Positions 33,315 through 42,087 are shown, numbered from the stretch's first letter. The stretch: DNA of 64,000 nt from Roseomonas alba (GCF_019430885.1 NZ_JAHYBZ010000004.1:248001-312000), one strand, 5' to 3'. Made by a program: numbers and translations. The notes: generated by a model from the sequence alone, not told the origin.

Positions 33315-33579
33315 GGATTAGTGCCCTTCCGACGGACCAGCCGTCGGCTCATGAAGTATCGCCGCCGGGGACGCGCTCGTCCGCCGGCTCCTCGGGGCCC
33401 TCGCGCGCAGCGCGGGGCCGGTTCAGGTGGTACTCGGGGCCGATTTCATGCGTCGGGAAGGTTATCCGCCCGGACCGGACGACTCAACAGGCGCCCGGAG
33501 CACGGGCGTCCTCGCCTCAGGTTGACATTCCCTTTCATGTGCCCTTGGTGCGATCCAAACGCTCCATGAGGATATCCTG

Positions 33580-35070
33580 ATGTACGAAGATCGCGTCCGT
33601 CGCGCCGACCTCCGCGACCGGATCGTGACCGCCGAGGAAGCGGCCAACTTCATCAAGGACGGCATGACCGTCGGCATGAGCGGCTTCACCCGCGCCGGCG
33701 AGGCCAAGGCGGTGCCGATGGCGCTCGCCGAGCGGGCCCGCCGCGACCCGTTGAAGATCACGCTGATCACGGGCGCCTCGCTGGGCAACGACCTCGACAA
33801 GACGCTGGCCGAGGCGCACGTCCTGTCCCGCCGCATGCCCTTCCAGGTCGATCCCGCCCTGCGGAAGGCGATCAATGCCGGCGAGGTGATGTTCGTCGAC
33901 CAGCACCTGTCCGAGACCGTCGAGCTGCTGCGCAGCCGCCAGATCGGCCCGGTCGACATCGCGGTGATCGAGGCCGTCGCCATCACCGAACAGGGCGGCA
34001 TCGTGCCCACCACCTCGGTCGGCAATTCGGCGTCCTTCGCCATCCTGGCCGAGAAGGTGATCATCGAGATCAATCTCTCCCAGCAGGCGGAACTCGAAGG
34101 CCTGCACGACATCTACATCCCGACCTACCGGCCGCACCGCATGCCGATCCCTGTCGTGGCGCCGGAAAGCCGCATCGGCCTGCCCTTCATCCCGATCGAC
34201 CCGGACAAGATCGCGGCCATCGTCATCACGACGAAGCTCGACAGCTCCTCGACCGTGCTGCCGCCGGATGGCGAGACGCGCGGCATCGCCGGCCACCTTA
34301 CGGAGTTCTTCCTGCACGAGGTGAAGAAGGGCCGCCTGACCGAGACGCTGCAGCCGCTGCAGGCCGGCATCGGCACGATCGCGAATGCCGTGCTGCACGG
34401 CTTCATCGACACGCCCTTCCACAACCTCAAGATGTATTCGGAGGTGCTGCAGGATTCGACCTTCGACCTGTTCGATGCCGGCAAGCTCGACTTCGCCTCG
34501 GGGTCGTCCATCACTTTGTCGAAGGCCAAGTACGACGCCGTCCTGCCCGACCTGCCGCGCTACAAGCAGCGCCTGATCCTGCGCCCGCAGGAGATCAGCA
34601 ACCATCCCGAGATCGTCCGCCGCCTCGGCATCATCGGCATCAACACGGCGCTGGAATTCGACCTCTACGGCAACATCAACTCCACCCATGTCGGCGGCAC
34701 GCACATGATGAACGGCATCGGCGGGTCGGGCGACTTCGCGCGCAACGCCTTCATGTCGATCTTCGTGACCAAGGCGACGGCGAAGGGCGGGAACGTGTCG
34801 AGCGTCGTGCCGATGGTCAGCCATGTCGACCATACCGAGCATGACGTGGACATCGTGGTGACCGAATGCGGGCTCGCCGATCTGCGCGGCCTCGCTCCGC
34901 GCGAACGCGCCGAGGTCATCATCGCGAACTGCACGCATCCCGACTATCGCGACGCGCTGAAGGACTACGTCCGCCGCGCCCAGGCGCGCGGCGGGCACAC
35001 GCCGCATGTCCTTGAGGAAGCGCTGTCCTGGCATACGCGGCTGCGGGAGACGGGGAGCATGAAGGCGTAG
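33580..35070 (+). CDS. aarC: Acetyl-CoA hydrolase/succinyl-CoA:acetate CoA-transferase (AarC-like)
   Basis: A 496-residue class I CoA-transferase, similar in length to AarC of Acetobacter (about 505). Motifs include GMSGFTRAGEAKAVP near the N-terminus, QAGIGTIANAV, the catalytic Glu288 in MYSEVLQD, and VTECGLADLRGLAPRERA near the end. It would transfer CoA between succinyl-CoA and acetate, allowing acetate use or a bypass of succinyl-CoA synthetase. Distinguishing transferase from hydrolase needs biochemical data. GAGGATATCCTG precedes the ATG. It stands alone, followed by a family A repeat. Confidence 0.88.
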   Translation: MYEDRVRRADLRDRIVTAEEAANFIKDGMTVGMSGFTRAGEAKAVPMALAERARRDPLKITLITGASLGNDLDKTLAEAHVLSRRMPFQVDPALRKAINAGEVMFVDQHLSETVELLRSRQIGPVDIAVIEAVAITEQGGIVPTTSVGNSASFAILAEKVIIEINLSQQAELEGLHDIYIPTYRPHRMPIPVVAPESRIGLPFIPIDPDKIAAIVITTKLDSSSTVLPPDGETRGIAGHLTEFFLHEVKKGRLTETLQPLQAGIGTIANAVLHGFIDTPFHNLKMYSEVLQDSTFDLFDAGKLDFASGSSITLSKAKYDAVLPDLPRYKQRLILRPQEISNHPEIVRRLGIIGINTALEFDLYGNINSTHVGGTHMMNGIGGSGDFARNAFMSIFVTKATAKGGNVSSVVPMVSHVDHTEHDVDIVVTECGLADLRGLAPRERAEVIIANCTHPDYRDALKDYVRRAQARGGHTPHVLEEALSWHTRLRETGSMKA

Positions 35071-35075
35071 GACGC

Positions 35076-35310
35076 TTGGAGGGGGCTTTGCCCCCTCCAA
35101 ACCTCCCCCACCAAAGGCCACAGGGCCTTTGGAAACCGTCACTTGGCGCCGGGCGCCGTGGGCCGGATGGGTGCCGAAACCCACATTTGCGCACGGAGCG
35201 CGCTGTGAGGGCGCAGCATGCCTTTCGCGCCCGGCGCCAAGTATCCGGCATTCCAAATGCTCTCAGCATTTGGCGGGGTGGTCCGGAGGGGCAGAGCCCC
35301 TCCGGTCGCC
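35076..35310. repeat. Composite intergenic hairpin repeat, family A, copy 2 (clearest copy)
   Basis: Mirror-symmetric parts in order: TTGGAGGGGGC/GCCCCCTCCAA hairpin (35076-35100); CCAAAGGCC/GGCCTTTGG hairpin (35111-35132); arm ACTTGGCGCCGGGCG at 35141 pairing with CGCCCGGCGCCAAGT at 35228-35242 across 72 bases; CCAAATGC/GCATTTGG hairpin (about 35252-35272); and GGAGGGGC/GCCCCTCC hairpin (about 35286-35304). The first hairpin lies just after the CoA-transferase stop and may act as its terminator; the last lies close to the end of the VOC gene. Confidence 0.85.
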
Positions 35311-35318
35311 ATCGGGCC

Positions 35319-35735
35319 TCACCCCTTCCAGGGATCATAGGTCCCGAAATCCCACAGATACCCACCCGGATCGCGCGCCACGTACTCCCGCGACCCGTAC
35401 TCCCGGTCGAGCGGCCCTTCCAGGATCTCCGCCCCCGCCGCCCTTGCCTTGGCGCAGTGCGCGTCCGTGTCGGCCACCACGACATAGAGGCAGTCCGTGA
35501 CCCCGCGGACCTCGGCCGGCAGGTGCATGTCGAAGAACTTCCGCTCCGCCCCGCCCACCATCACCATGCCGCGAGTCTCGCCCGCGCCATAGGTCAGCTC
35601 GGCATGAATCACCCCGCCATCTGGGCTGGGGATCACCAGCTTCTCGACGAAGCCGAAGGCCTCGGTCAGAAAGCGGATCGCGGCCTTGGGGTCGGCGTAG
35701 CGCAGACAGGGAATCACGGCGGATGAATGCGGCAT
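35319..35735 (-). CDS. VOC-family (glyoxalase/bleomycin-resistance) protein
   Basis: A 138-residue vicinal-oxygen-chelate fold protein: two beta-alpha-beta-beta-beta modules, with [23 protein letters not shown] at the start and [19 protein letters not shown] at the end, typical of the PhnB-like/YdeR group. Metal ligands are not clear (the usual first His is replaced), so it may bind rather than transform a small molecule. The start codon lies 12 bases inside the opposing thiE gene, so the two 5' ends overlap head to head. Confidence 0.82.
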   Translation of the reverse strand: MPHSSAVIPCLRYADPKAAIRFLTEAFGFVEKLVIPSPDGGVIHAELTYGAGETRGMVMVGGAERKFFDMHLPAEVRGVTDCLYVVVADTDAHCAKARAAGAEILEGPLDREYGSREYVARDPGGYLWDFGTYDPWKG

Positions 35736-36373
35736 CTCAGGGCGTCTCCTCGGAAGGCTGCCGACTCTATCTGATCACGCCGCCGCGGCTCGATCCCGCC
35801 ACCTTTCGTGATCGCCTGGCCGAGGCGTTGGACGCCGGCGACGTCGCCTGCCTTCAGCTCCGGCTGAAGGATGCGGCGCAGGATGAGATCAAGCGCGCGG
35901 TCGAGGTCCTGATGCCCATCGCCCAGGCCCGCGACGTCGCCTTCATTCTCAACGACGATGCGAAGCTAGCTCACGCGCTGGGCTGCGACGGGGCGCATCT
36001 CGGCCAGACGGATGGCGACCACGAAGGGGCGCGCAAGCTGCTCAAGGACCGCATCCTCGGCATCACCTGCCATGCCTCCCGCCACCTCGCGATGGAGGCG
36101 GGCGAGCTCGGCGCCGACTATGTCGCCTTCGGCGCCTTCTTCCCCACCGACACGAAGGAGACGGTCCACACCGCCGGAACGGACCTGCTGGAATGGTGGT
36201 CGGAGATGATGGAGATCCCCTGCGTCGCGATTGGCGGCATCACCGCCGCGAACTGTGCGCCGCTGGTGCGCGCGGGGGCGGATTTCCTCGCCGTAGTGGG
36301 CGCGGTGTGGAACCACCCCGAGGGCCCGGCAGCCGGGGTGCGCGCGATGAACGCGGCTACAGTGCGCATGTGA
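35723..36373 (+). CDS. thiE: Thiamine-phosphate synthase (ThiE-like)
   Basis: A 216-residue TIM-barrel enzyme joining the pyrimidine and thiazole phosphates in thiamine synthesis. Visible motifs: CLQLRLKD (residues about 45-52), [58 protein letters not shown] and the C-terminal [27 protein letters not shown] phosphate loop. No other thi genes are nearby. Its ATG is inside the start of the opposing VOC gene; no later in-frame ATG fits. It could alternatively be a ThiE paralogue of the TenI type, but the motif set favours ThiE. Confidence 0.88.
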   Translation: MNAASQGVSSEGCRLYLITPPRLDPATFRDRLAEALDAGDVACLQLRLKDAAQDEIKRAVEVLMPIAQARDVAFILNDDAKLAHALGCDGAHLGQTDGDHEGARKLLKDRILGITCHASRHLAMEAGELGADYVAFGAFFPTDTKETVHTAGTDLLEWWSEMMEIPCVAIGGITAANCAPLVRAGADFLAVVGAVWNHPEGPAAGVRAMNAATVRM

Positions 36374-37382
36374 TCAGTCATAATGTGTCTCGCTTGGCCA
36401 AACGGGCAATGAACACACTCGCTGAACTCGCTCACAATTCACGGGTTAGTCGGAGAATAAGTCAGATACCCAGCAATTCTCGGAGCATTTTGAGTCAGTA
36501 AATACAAAGAAACGGCACCTGTTATTATCATTCTAGTTATATCAACGGCATCTTTTCCAATCTTAAGTATCTTAAATATTTTAATGAAATTCATCTCTAT
36601 TTCTCTCATGATGGATTTTTCGTCAAAATCTGGAGATTGTCGAATTGTTTCTTTTGCTACAAAATATGCTGCCACGACATTTCGAAGCGACTCTACTGCA
36701 TATCCGTGGTCTAGCCATTTTAGCTTCTCCAATCGAAATTTAAATTCTATCAAGCCATCTATCATGGCTTGCCGGCAGAAATCCAAATCATCCGTTTGTC
36801 TATTTTCCAATAAATTCAAAAATTCATCGATTATATTTATTAATTCACTAACCTCGGTCTCTTCGAGAAAATCATACGCATACGCCTTCCTCAAAGAGAT
36901 CGAAGCCATTTTAATAGCGGATGTATTATTGTCATTGATATATCTTTCACAAACTGTCTGCCAAGTATTTACTAACCCAGTCTGCGAAAATGCCAGAGCA
37001 CATTGGTCTAATTTTCCAATAATTTCCTCCTTAATGTCGTCAGCAAAATCTTATTTCCTTATTATTTCTTTGAGTTTATCGAATCTCTTCGAGATTTGGA
37101 ATAGTAATTGAAAAAAATCCATAGACCATGAAGTTACGCCGAATCTCTTCGCAAGAAAGTCGGCGCCTCTCTCGTTCGAATTTTCGACTAACGATCTACA
37201 GAGGTCGGCGAGTTCTCGTGCAGGATCGGTAGTTCTAACCACAGCGAAACTCCAGATCGGATTGTCTTGTCCGCCGCCTCGTATCGCCAGAAAGCGCCGC
37301 TAATTCTATTTTTCGCCTGACGGGTCCGTCAGTCAATCCCGGCCGAGTCTAGCGATGTCCGATGAGATCTGACCGAGCCGCA
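36374..37382. other. AT-rich foreign patch
   Basis: Base composition drops from about 70% G+C to roughly 35-40% over about 900 bases, then returns at 37.25 kb. No integrase, transposase, tRNA or flanking repeat is visible. It holds one interrupted ORF on the minus strand (see 36439-37242). The contrast in composition and codon use with both neighbours (thiE and a BLUF gene) is strong evidence of acquisition from a low-GC source. Confidence 0.85.
36439..37242 (-). pseudogene. Low-GC ORF with an in-frame TAA stop (268 codons), function unknown
   Basis: One minus-strand frame runs from a GTG at 37242 (GGAG seven bases upstream) to the stop at 36439 and is broken only by TAA at 37051-37053, after codon 63. 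The part after the stop continues in the same frame with normal coding character (e.g. TGLVNTWQTVCERYINDNN), long before the first ATG at 36909, which has no Shine-Dalgarno. So it is most likely one gene with a nonsense mutation, not two genes. An AAGGAGG at 37026-37032 could allow restart at an ATT codon (37020). The C-terminus has a hydrophobic stretch (TRMIITGAVSLYLL). No family recognised. Confidence 0.6.
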
Positions 37383-37796
37383 TTACCCACCGGCTGAGTC
37401 CCTTGGCTCCTTGGCAATACGGACGAAGATGCCCAGCGCCTCCTCCGGGCTCGCCTCGCGGTGCTTCCCGGCCAGCACATCGGCGCGCGACCACAGCCAG
37501 GACGGCACCGCGTCGTCCCGCATCTCCCAGCCGGGGAACAGCCGCGCCTCAGCCGGTTCCAGGCGCAGCAGCGTCACCTCGACATGGCGGATGTCGCGGC
37601 GGATGCGGACGAAGGTCTCCTCCACCGCCTGGCGGGGGCCTTCCAGCAACTGCACGAACAGGTCCCAGCGGCTGACCAGCATCCCTGTGACGTCCGCTGC
37701 CGCATTGCGGGCACGGGCGACGGTCAGGATATCGGCAAGCTGCTGCGGGTCGTATCCCAACGGGCGGGAGACGTAGATCAACTGGATCAGCGACAT
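37383..37796 (-). CDS. BLUF-domain blue-light sensor
   Basis: A 137-residue single-domain BLUF protein that binds FAD and senses blue light. The key residues are all present: Tyr8 (LIYVSR), Asn31 (ARARN), Gln49 (FVQLLEG) and the C-terminal Trp90/Met92 (FPGWEM). There is no attached output domain, so it must act through a partner protein, as PixD-type short BLUFs do. It follows the AT-rich patch and its G+C is normal again. Its start is 67 bases from the divergent methyltransferase gene. Confidence 0.92.
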   Translation of the reverse strand: MSLIQLIYVSRPLGYDPQQLADILTVARARNAAADVTGMLVSRWDLFVQLLEGPRQAVEETFVRIRRDIRHVEVTLLRLEPAEARLFPGWEMRDDAVPSWLWSRADVLAGKHREASPEEALGIFVRIAKEPRDSAGG

Positions 37797-37863
37797 GCGC
37801 TCTCCTGTTCGCCTGGCCGGCGCGCGATGCTGACATGATTCTCACACTTTTCCGAGAGGGCCG

Positions 37864-38598
37864 ATGAACGAGACCGAGTTCCACCGCCAGCTTCATCGCC
37901 CCGGCACGCTGATCGATGTCGGCGCGCATGACGGGCTGATTACCCTCCCCCTCGCCCGCCTGCCCGGCTCCCGCGTGATCGCCTTCGAACCCCTTCCCGC
38001 CGCCTTTGCGCGCCTCCAGGCCACGCTGCGCGCTGCTTTCGGGGGTATGCCGGCGCATGTGGACTGCCGCGCTGCCGCCCTGGGCGACCACGCGGGCGAG
38101 ATCACCCTCGCCATGCCGGTCCTCGACGGCGTCGCGCAGGAACAATGGGCGAGCACCGCCAAGGACTACGCCGCGCATGTCTCCGCCCGCGTCGCGGTCG
38201 AACGCTTCACCGTTCCATTGCTGCGCCTGGACGATCTCGGCCTGACGGACGTCACCGCCATGAAGATCGACGCGGAGGGCGCGGAATACGAGATCCTGCG
38301 CGGCGCCCGCGACACGTTGCTGCGCTGCCGCCCCGTCCTGACGATCGAGATCGAGGAACGCCATCGCGAAGGCAGCACCTGGGCCGTGCCGGCCTTTCTC
38401 GATGCCCTTGGCTACGACGTGCTCTTCGAACTGCACGACACCTGGCATCCGGTCGCCGCGCTCGACCGCGCGACCATGCAGCGTGCCTCGCCCGATCCCT
38501 CCATCTTCGAGGCCTCGGACCCCTATGTCTTCGTCTTCTACGCCCTGCCGAGGGAAGATGCCCCGGCCCTGCTGGCACGATTGCAGGCCCCGGCGTAG
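37864..38598 (+). CDS. FkbM-family methyltransferase
   Basis: A 244-residue SAM-dependent methyltransferase of the FkbM group: SAM motif GTLIDVGAHDG (residues 14-24), acidic loop VIAFEPLPAAFARL, and the family's KIDAEGAEYEIL segment near residues 135-147. FkbM enzymes methylate hydroxyl groups of sugars or polyketides; the substrate cannot be inferred. The upstream gap is AT-rich for 40 bases and contains GATTCTCAC, similar to half of the Fur-like sites, too short to call. Confidence 0.82.
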   Translation: MNETEFHRQLHRPGTLIDVGAHDGLITLPLARLPGSRVIAFEPLPAAFARLQATLRAAFGGMPAHVDCRAAALGDHAGEITLAMPVLDGVAQEQWASTAKDYAAHVSARVAVERFTVPLLRLDDLGLTDVTAMKIDAEGAEYEILRGARDTLLRCRPVLTIEIEERHREGSTWAVPAFLDALGYDVLFELHDTWHPVAALDRATMQRASPDPSIFEASDPYVFVFYALPREDAPALLARLQAPA

Positions 38599-38621
38599 CC
38601 TTCCGCCCAACGGAGGGAACC

Positions 38622-39467
38622 ATGTCCATCACCGCGCAACGCTTCACCGTCACCCGCGCCTCGGGGCTGCTGGGGGCGGAGGTCTCGGGCCTCGACTGGC
38701 GCCGCGGCATCGACGACGCGACGCTCGCCGCGCTGCGCGACACCTGGCTGGAACACGGCGTGCTGTTCCTGCGCGATGCGGCGCTGCCGGCGGCGGATTT
38801 CCTCGCCTTCGCCGCGCGCTTCGGCACGCCGGTCGAATATCCCTTCGTGCGCGGGCTGGATGGCTTCCCGCAGATCACGCCTGTCATCAAGGAACCACAT
38901 GAACGGGTGAATTTCGGCGGCGTCTGGCATTCCGACACCGCCTATCTGGACCGCCCGCCCATGGCGACGATGCTCATCGCGCGAGAGGTCCCGGCCGCCG
39001 GCGGCGATACCCTCTTCGCCGATTGCCGCGCGGCCTATGAGGCACTGTCCCCCGGCCTGCGCGCGACGCTCGACACGCTGCGCGCCATCAATTCCTCGAA
39101 GAAGGCCGATGCCTCCAAGACGCGGGAGGACCGCCAGAAGGAACGTGGCGCCGTCACCAACGCGGATGTGCTGGAAGCCACGCATCCGGTGGTGCGCACG
39201 CATCCCGAGACCGGCCGCAAGGCGCTCTACGTGAACCTCGGCCACACCACCCGCTTCGATGGCTGGACCGAGGCGGAATCGAAGCCCCTGCTCGATGTCC
39301 TCTTCGCCCACATCACCAGGCCGGAATTCACCTGCCGCTTCCACTGGACGCCCGGCGCGATCGCCCTGTGGGACAACCGTTCGGTCCAGCACTATCCGGT
39401 GAACGACTATCACGGCCTGCGGCGGGAGATGCACCGCGTCACCCTGCTCGGCGACGTGCCCGTCTGA
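38622..39467 (+). CDS. TauD/TfdA-family 2-oxoglutarate dioxygenase
   Basis: A 281-residue Fe(II)/2-oxoglutarate dioxygenase. Iron ligands H-x-D in WHSDTAY (about residues 102-104) and a distal His in VQHYPVNDY (about 249) are in place, with an Arg for 2-oxoglutarate near RREMHRVT. Members act on taurine, alkyl sulfonates/sulfates, 2,4-D and similar; substrate is open. The start is supported by GGAGGG nine bases upstream. It follows the methyltransferase by 23 bases, so the two may form an operon. Confidence 0.88.
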   Translation: MSITAQRFTVTRASGLLGAEVSGLDWRRGIDDATLAALRDTWLEHGVLFLRDAALPAADFLAFAARFGTPVEYPFVRGLDGFPQITPVIKEPHERVNFGGVWHSDTAYLDRPPMATMLIAREVPAAGGDTLFADCRAAYEALSPGLRATLDTLRAINSSKKADASKTREDRQKERGAVTNADVLEATHPVVRTHPETGRKALYVNLGHTTRFDGWTEAESKPLLDVLFAHITRPEFTCRFHWTPGAIALWDNRSVQHYPVNDYHGLRREMHRVTLLGDVPV

Positions 39468-39536
39468 CATTGGGCAGCGACGGTTGACGCGGCGGCGCGT
39501 CCGTTGGATGGGCTAGGACTGGTTGAGGGATCAGAA

Positions 39537-40667
39537 ATGTCGTCATTGCTGCCCCTGGAGGGGCTTCTTGTCGTTGCGATGGACCAGGCCGTGGCCGCGC
39601 CCTATTGCGCCTCCCGCCTCGCCGACGCCGGTGCCCGCGTCATCAAGATCGAACGCCCCGAGGGCGATTTCGCCCGTGGCTACGACGCCGTGGCGAATGG
39701 CCTCTCCTCCTACTTCGTCTGGCTGAACCGGGGGAAGGAGAGCATCTGCCTCGACATCAAGAAGCCGGACGACAAGGCACTGCTCGAACGCCTGATCGCC
39801 AAGGCCGATGTCTTCATCCAGAACCTCGCCCCCGGCGCGATGAAGCGCGCCGGCTTCGGCAGCGCCGAGCTGCGCGAGAAGCATCCCCGCCTGATCACCG
39901 TGGACATCTCCGGCTATGGCGAGGAAGGCGACTACGCCAGCATGAAGGCCTATGACCTGCTGGTGCAGGCGGAATCGGGCCTCGCCTTCGTCACCGGCCG
40001 CGCCGAGGGCCCCGGCCGCGTCGGCGTCTCGGCCTGCGACATCGCCTGCGGCATGCACGCCTATGCCGCGGTGCTGGAGGCCCTGCTCTCCCGCTCGATC
40101 AGCGGCAAGGGCCGCGGCATCGCCGTCTCCCTGTTCGACGGCATGGCCGACTGGATGTCCGTCCCGCTCCTCCAATACGAGGGCACCGGCCGGAACCCGC
40201 CCCGCATCGGCCTCGCCCATCCCTCCATCTGCCCCTATGGCGCCTTCCAGACCAAGGACGGCCACGACGTCCTGATCGCCATCCAGAACGAGCGCGAATG
40301 GGCCACCTTCTGCACCCATTTCCTCGACGAGCCGGATCTGCCGCAGAAACCCGGCTTCACCGTGAACAACGACCGCGTGGCTCATCGCCCCATGGTCGAC
40401 GCGCATATCCAGGCCATGTTCGCGACCCTGACCCGCGACGAATGCGCGGCGAAGCTGCGCAAGGCCAACACGGCCTATGGCTTCGTCAACGACTGCGGCG
40501 GGTTGCAACAGCACCCGGTGCTGAAGCGGAAGCCCGTGGAGACGGAGAAGGGACCGATCCAGATCGCCCTGCCCGCGGCGCGGCTGTCGGATGGCGAGCG
40601 GCCCTTCGGCAAGGTGCCGTCACTCGGCGAGCACAGCGAGAAGATCCGGGCGGAATTCGCGGCGTAG
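39537..40667 (+). CDS. CaiB/BaiF-family CoA-transferase
   Basis: A 376-residue class III CoA-transferase (frc/caiB type). It has the N-terminal VVAMDQAVAAPYCASRLADAGARVIKIERPEGDFAR block, the catalytic Asp in MKAYDLLVQAESGL, and a C-terminal GLQQHPVLKRKPVETEKG region. These interlocked dimers move CoA between organic acids, such as mesaconate, oxalate, itaconate or carnitine derivatives. The start at 39537 is set by TGAGGGA upstream and by alignment with the family N-terminus. It is followed by a long repeat region. Confidence 0.88.
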   Translation: MSSLLPLEGLLVVAMDQAVAAPYCASRLADAGARVIKIERPEGDFARGYDAVANGLSSYFVWLNRGKESICLDIKKPDDKALLERLIAKADVFIQNLAPGAMKRAGFGSAELREKHPRLITVDISGYGEEGDYASMKAYDLLVQAESGLAFVTGRAEGPGRVGVSACDIACGMHAYAAVLEALLSRSISGKGRGIAVSLFDGMADWMSVPLLQYEGTGRNPPRIGLAHPSICPYGAFQTKDGHDVLIAIQNEREWATFCTHFLDEPDLPQKPGFTVNNDRVAHRPMVDAHIQAMFATLTRDECAAKLRKANTAYGFVNDCGGLQQHPVLKRKPVETEKGPIQIALPAARLSDGERPFGKVPSLGEHSEKIRAEFAA

Positions 40668-40675
40668 AGCGAGGT

Positions 40676-40985
40676 CCAAGGAGCTTCGCCCCGCCCCAAA
40701 CCTCACCTCTCCCCTGTGATCCGGCCAAGCCCGGCCGGTGAGGCTACTATCGGAGGGGCTCTGCCCCCCCGAACCCCCCGCCAGGGGCTTGGAGCCCCTG
40801 GACCGCAATCTTCTGGCGCCGGGCACGACTTTCCAGTCACCCCCGCCAGGCGCGCTGCGTGCGCAAATGCGCGTTTTGGCATGTATCCTGCCAGTGGCGC
40901 ACGGCACCGAGTTGAGGTTTCCAAAGGACTTTCGGCCTTTGGTGGGTTGGCTTGGAGGGGCAAAGCCCCTCCAACGCCCCAGTGA
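40676..40985. repeat. Composite intergenic hairpin repeat, family A, copy 3
   Basis: Non-coding inverted-repeat block after the CoA-transferase gene. It contains GGAGGGGCTCTGCCCCCC near 40754, the core segment CTTGGAGCCCCTGGACCGCA near 40788 (related to the copy 1 and copy 5 cores), a CCAAAGGAC/GGCCTTTGG hairpin near 40921 and TTGGAGGGGC/GCCCCTCCAA at 40952-40974. ORFs drawn here, on either strand, are not credible. Confidence 0.8.
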
Positions 40986-41047
40986 AATGCCCGAGCTGAC
41001 CGTTTGGCCCGGCGGAGAAGGCTCAAGACGGCCAAAGGCACCCGCCG

Positions 41048-41875
41048 TCACATCGGCCGCCGGAAGAACAGCACCCGCGACGGCGCCGGCGAGTTCCGCA
41101 CCGGCTGCGGCGCCGGCGCCACCCGCCCGATCGCCATGATCGGCGCCGCCCGATATGCGTCGAGCCCCCGCCCTTGCCCCGCCGCCCCTGGTGCAAGCGG
41201 GATCACCTGTGCCCGTTCCGCCCGGTTCGCCAGGCTCAGCGGCCCGCTGCCACCGGCGGCGAAGCGCGCCAGCAGCGCGGCCTCGGCGGCTGGATCGCCG
41301 GGCGGACGGCCCTGTTCCCCGGCCCAGGCCTGGAGCACCCGGGCGCGATAGGGCTCAGCCCGTTCCGGCGTCTGGGAATGGTAGTGGCCGGCGGCGCGCG
41401 CCCAGTCCTGGGTAGAAGCCTGCAGTTCGGACAGGAATTGCGCGGCGTAGCGGGCGTTGGTCAGCGGGTCGAAGGCCTGATCCAGGCCAGGGAAGGCATT
41501 GGGGTGGTGGTAGAGGTTCACTTGCATGCAGCCGACGTCGATCAGCCGCACGCCGCGGGCCTGAAGTTGCCGTACCTCGGCAATCGCTGCCTCCCGCGTC
41601 GGGAAGAACATGCCGCGGCCCTCGGCGTTGATGGTCCAGGGCCAGGGGCCGAACTGGCCAGTCACGGGGTCGCGCCGGCCGGATTCCACCCGCCCGATGG
41701 CTTGGAGGAGGCCCGCCGGCACGCCCCTTTCCCGCTCGGCCGTGGCGATGGCGGCCCGGCAGGCGGCACCGGGGTCGGGCAGAGGGGGAGTCTGGCCCCC
41801 CGCGACAGGGGCGAATCCCAGGAGTCCGAGCAGGAGCGACAGGGCGATGAGGGGATTCGGCAGGGCTGGGCACAT
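41048..41875 (-). CDS. Lytic transglycosylase (SLT domain), exported
   Basis: A 275-residue protein with a signal peptide (MCPALPNPLIALSLLLGLLG, ending VAGG) and a lysozyme-like SLT domain: ERERGVPAGLLQAIGRVESGRRD carries the catalytic Glu, followed by PWPWTINAEGRG, GCMQVNLYHHPNAF and the AAGHYHSQTPERAEPYRARVLQAW end. This short domain type is found in specialised transglycosylases of flagellar, secretion or conjugation systems. Here no such cluster adjoins, though motBA lies 1.4 kb away. The start at 41875 opens the signal peptide. Confidence 0.85.
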   Translation of the reverse strand: MCPALPNPLIALSLLLGLLGFAPVAGGQTPPLPDPGAACRAAIATAERERGVPAGLLQAIGRVESGRRDPVTGQFGPWPWTINAEGRGMFFPTREAAIAEVRQLQARGVRLIDVGCMQVNLYHHPNAFPGLDQAFDPLTNARYAAQFLSELQASTQDWARAAGHYHSQTPERAEPYRARVLQAWAGEQGRPPGDPAAEAALLARFAAGGSGPLSLANRAERAQVIPLAPGAAGQGRGLDAYRAAPIMAIGRVAPAPQPVRNSPAPSRVLFFRRPM

Positions 41876-41963
41876 GCCTGGGCAAGCGCAAGGCCCATGC
41901 CACGCAACAAACCTGCGCGGCCATGCTGCGCCGCGCCATTTTTGCTGCAATGCAAAAAGTCTC

Positions 41964-41991
41964 TTGCAGGAGGCGGCCACCGCGCATAAGT
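41964..41991 (+). promoter_or_regulatory. Candidate sigma-70 promoter of the MmgR-like sRNA
   Basis: TTGCAG at 41964-41969 and ATAAGT at 41986-41991, 16 bases apart, precede the sRNA candidate. Transcription would begin about 41998. Spacing is one short of ideal, so this is a weak call. Confidence 0.4.
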
Positions 41992-41997
41992 TCCGCC

Positions 41998-42087
41998 TCG
42001 CAGCGAGTTGGCCTCGCCACTCGCTGTCTTTCTTGGACGTTTCCTCCCTAAACTTGGCGGTGCCTTCGGGCACCGCCTTTCTTTTTT
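41998..42087 (+). ncRNA. mmgR: MmgR (alpha-r8) family small RNA candidate
   Basis: A compact sRNA architecture of about 90 bases. A 5' hairpin CAGCGAGT/ACTCGCTG (42001-42026) is followed by an open linker with TTTCCTCCCT at 42040-42049 and an intrinsic terminator GGCGGTGCC-TTCG-GGCACCGCC (42056-42077) with a T-tract to 42087. The ten-base TTTCCTCCCT, an anti-Shine-Dalgarno-like loop flanked by TTGGACG and AAACTTGG, is what I recall as the conserved core of the alphaproteobacterial MmgR/alpha-r8 family, which in Sinorhizobium affects polyhydroxybutyrate storage. The ends are estimated. No ORF fits this strand. Confidence 0.75.

Noticed and set aside
36584-37111. Plus-strand ORF of 175 codons in the AT-rich patch
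   Set aside because: Ser/Phe-rich antisense of the minus-strand frame, which has a plausible GTG with a Shine-Dalgarno and balanced amino-acid use.
36374-37382. Insertion sequence or integrase for the AT-rich patch
   Set aside because: No transposase-like frame, terminal repeats, target duplication or tRNA seen at either border.
37829-37848. Fur-like half site (CATGATTCTCAC) before the FkbM methyltransferase
   Set aside because: Only one recognisable half, no inverted partner, and the gene has no iron link.
40676-41048. ORFs between the CoA-transferase and transglycosylase genes
   Set aside because: Run through inverted repeats of family A with no start signal or protein similarity.
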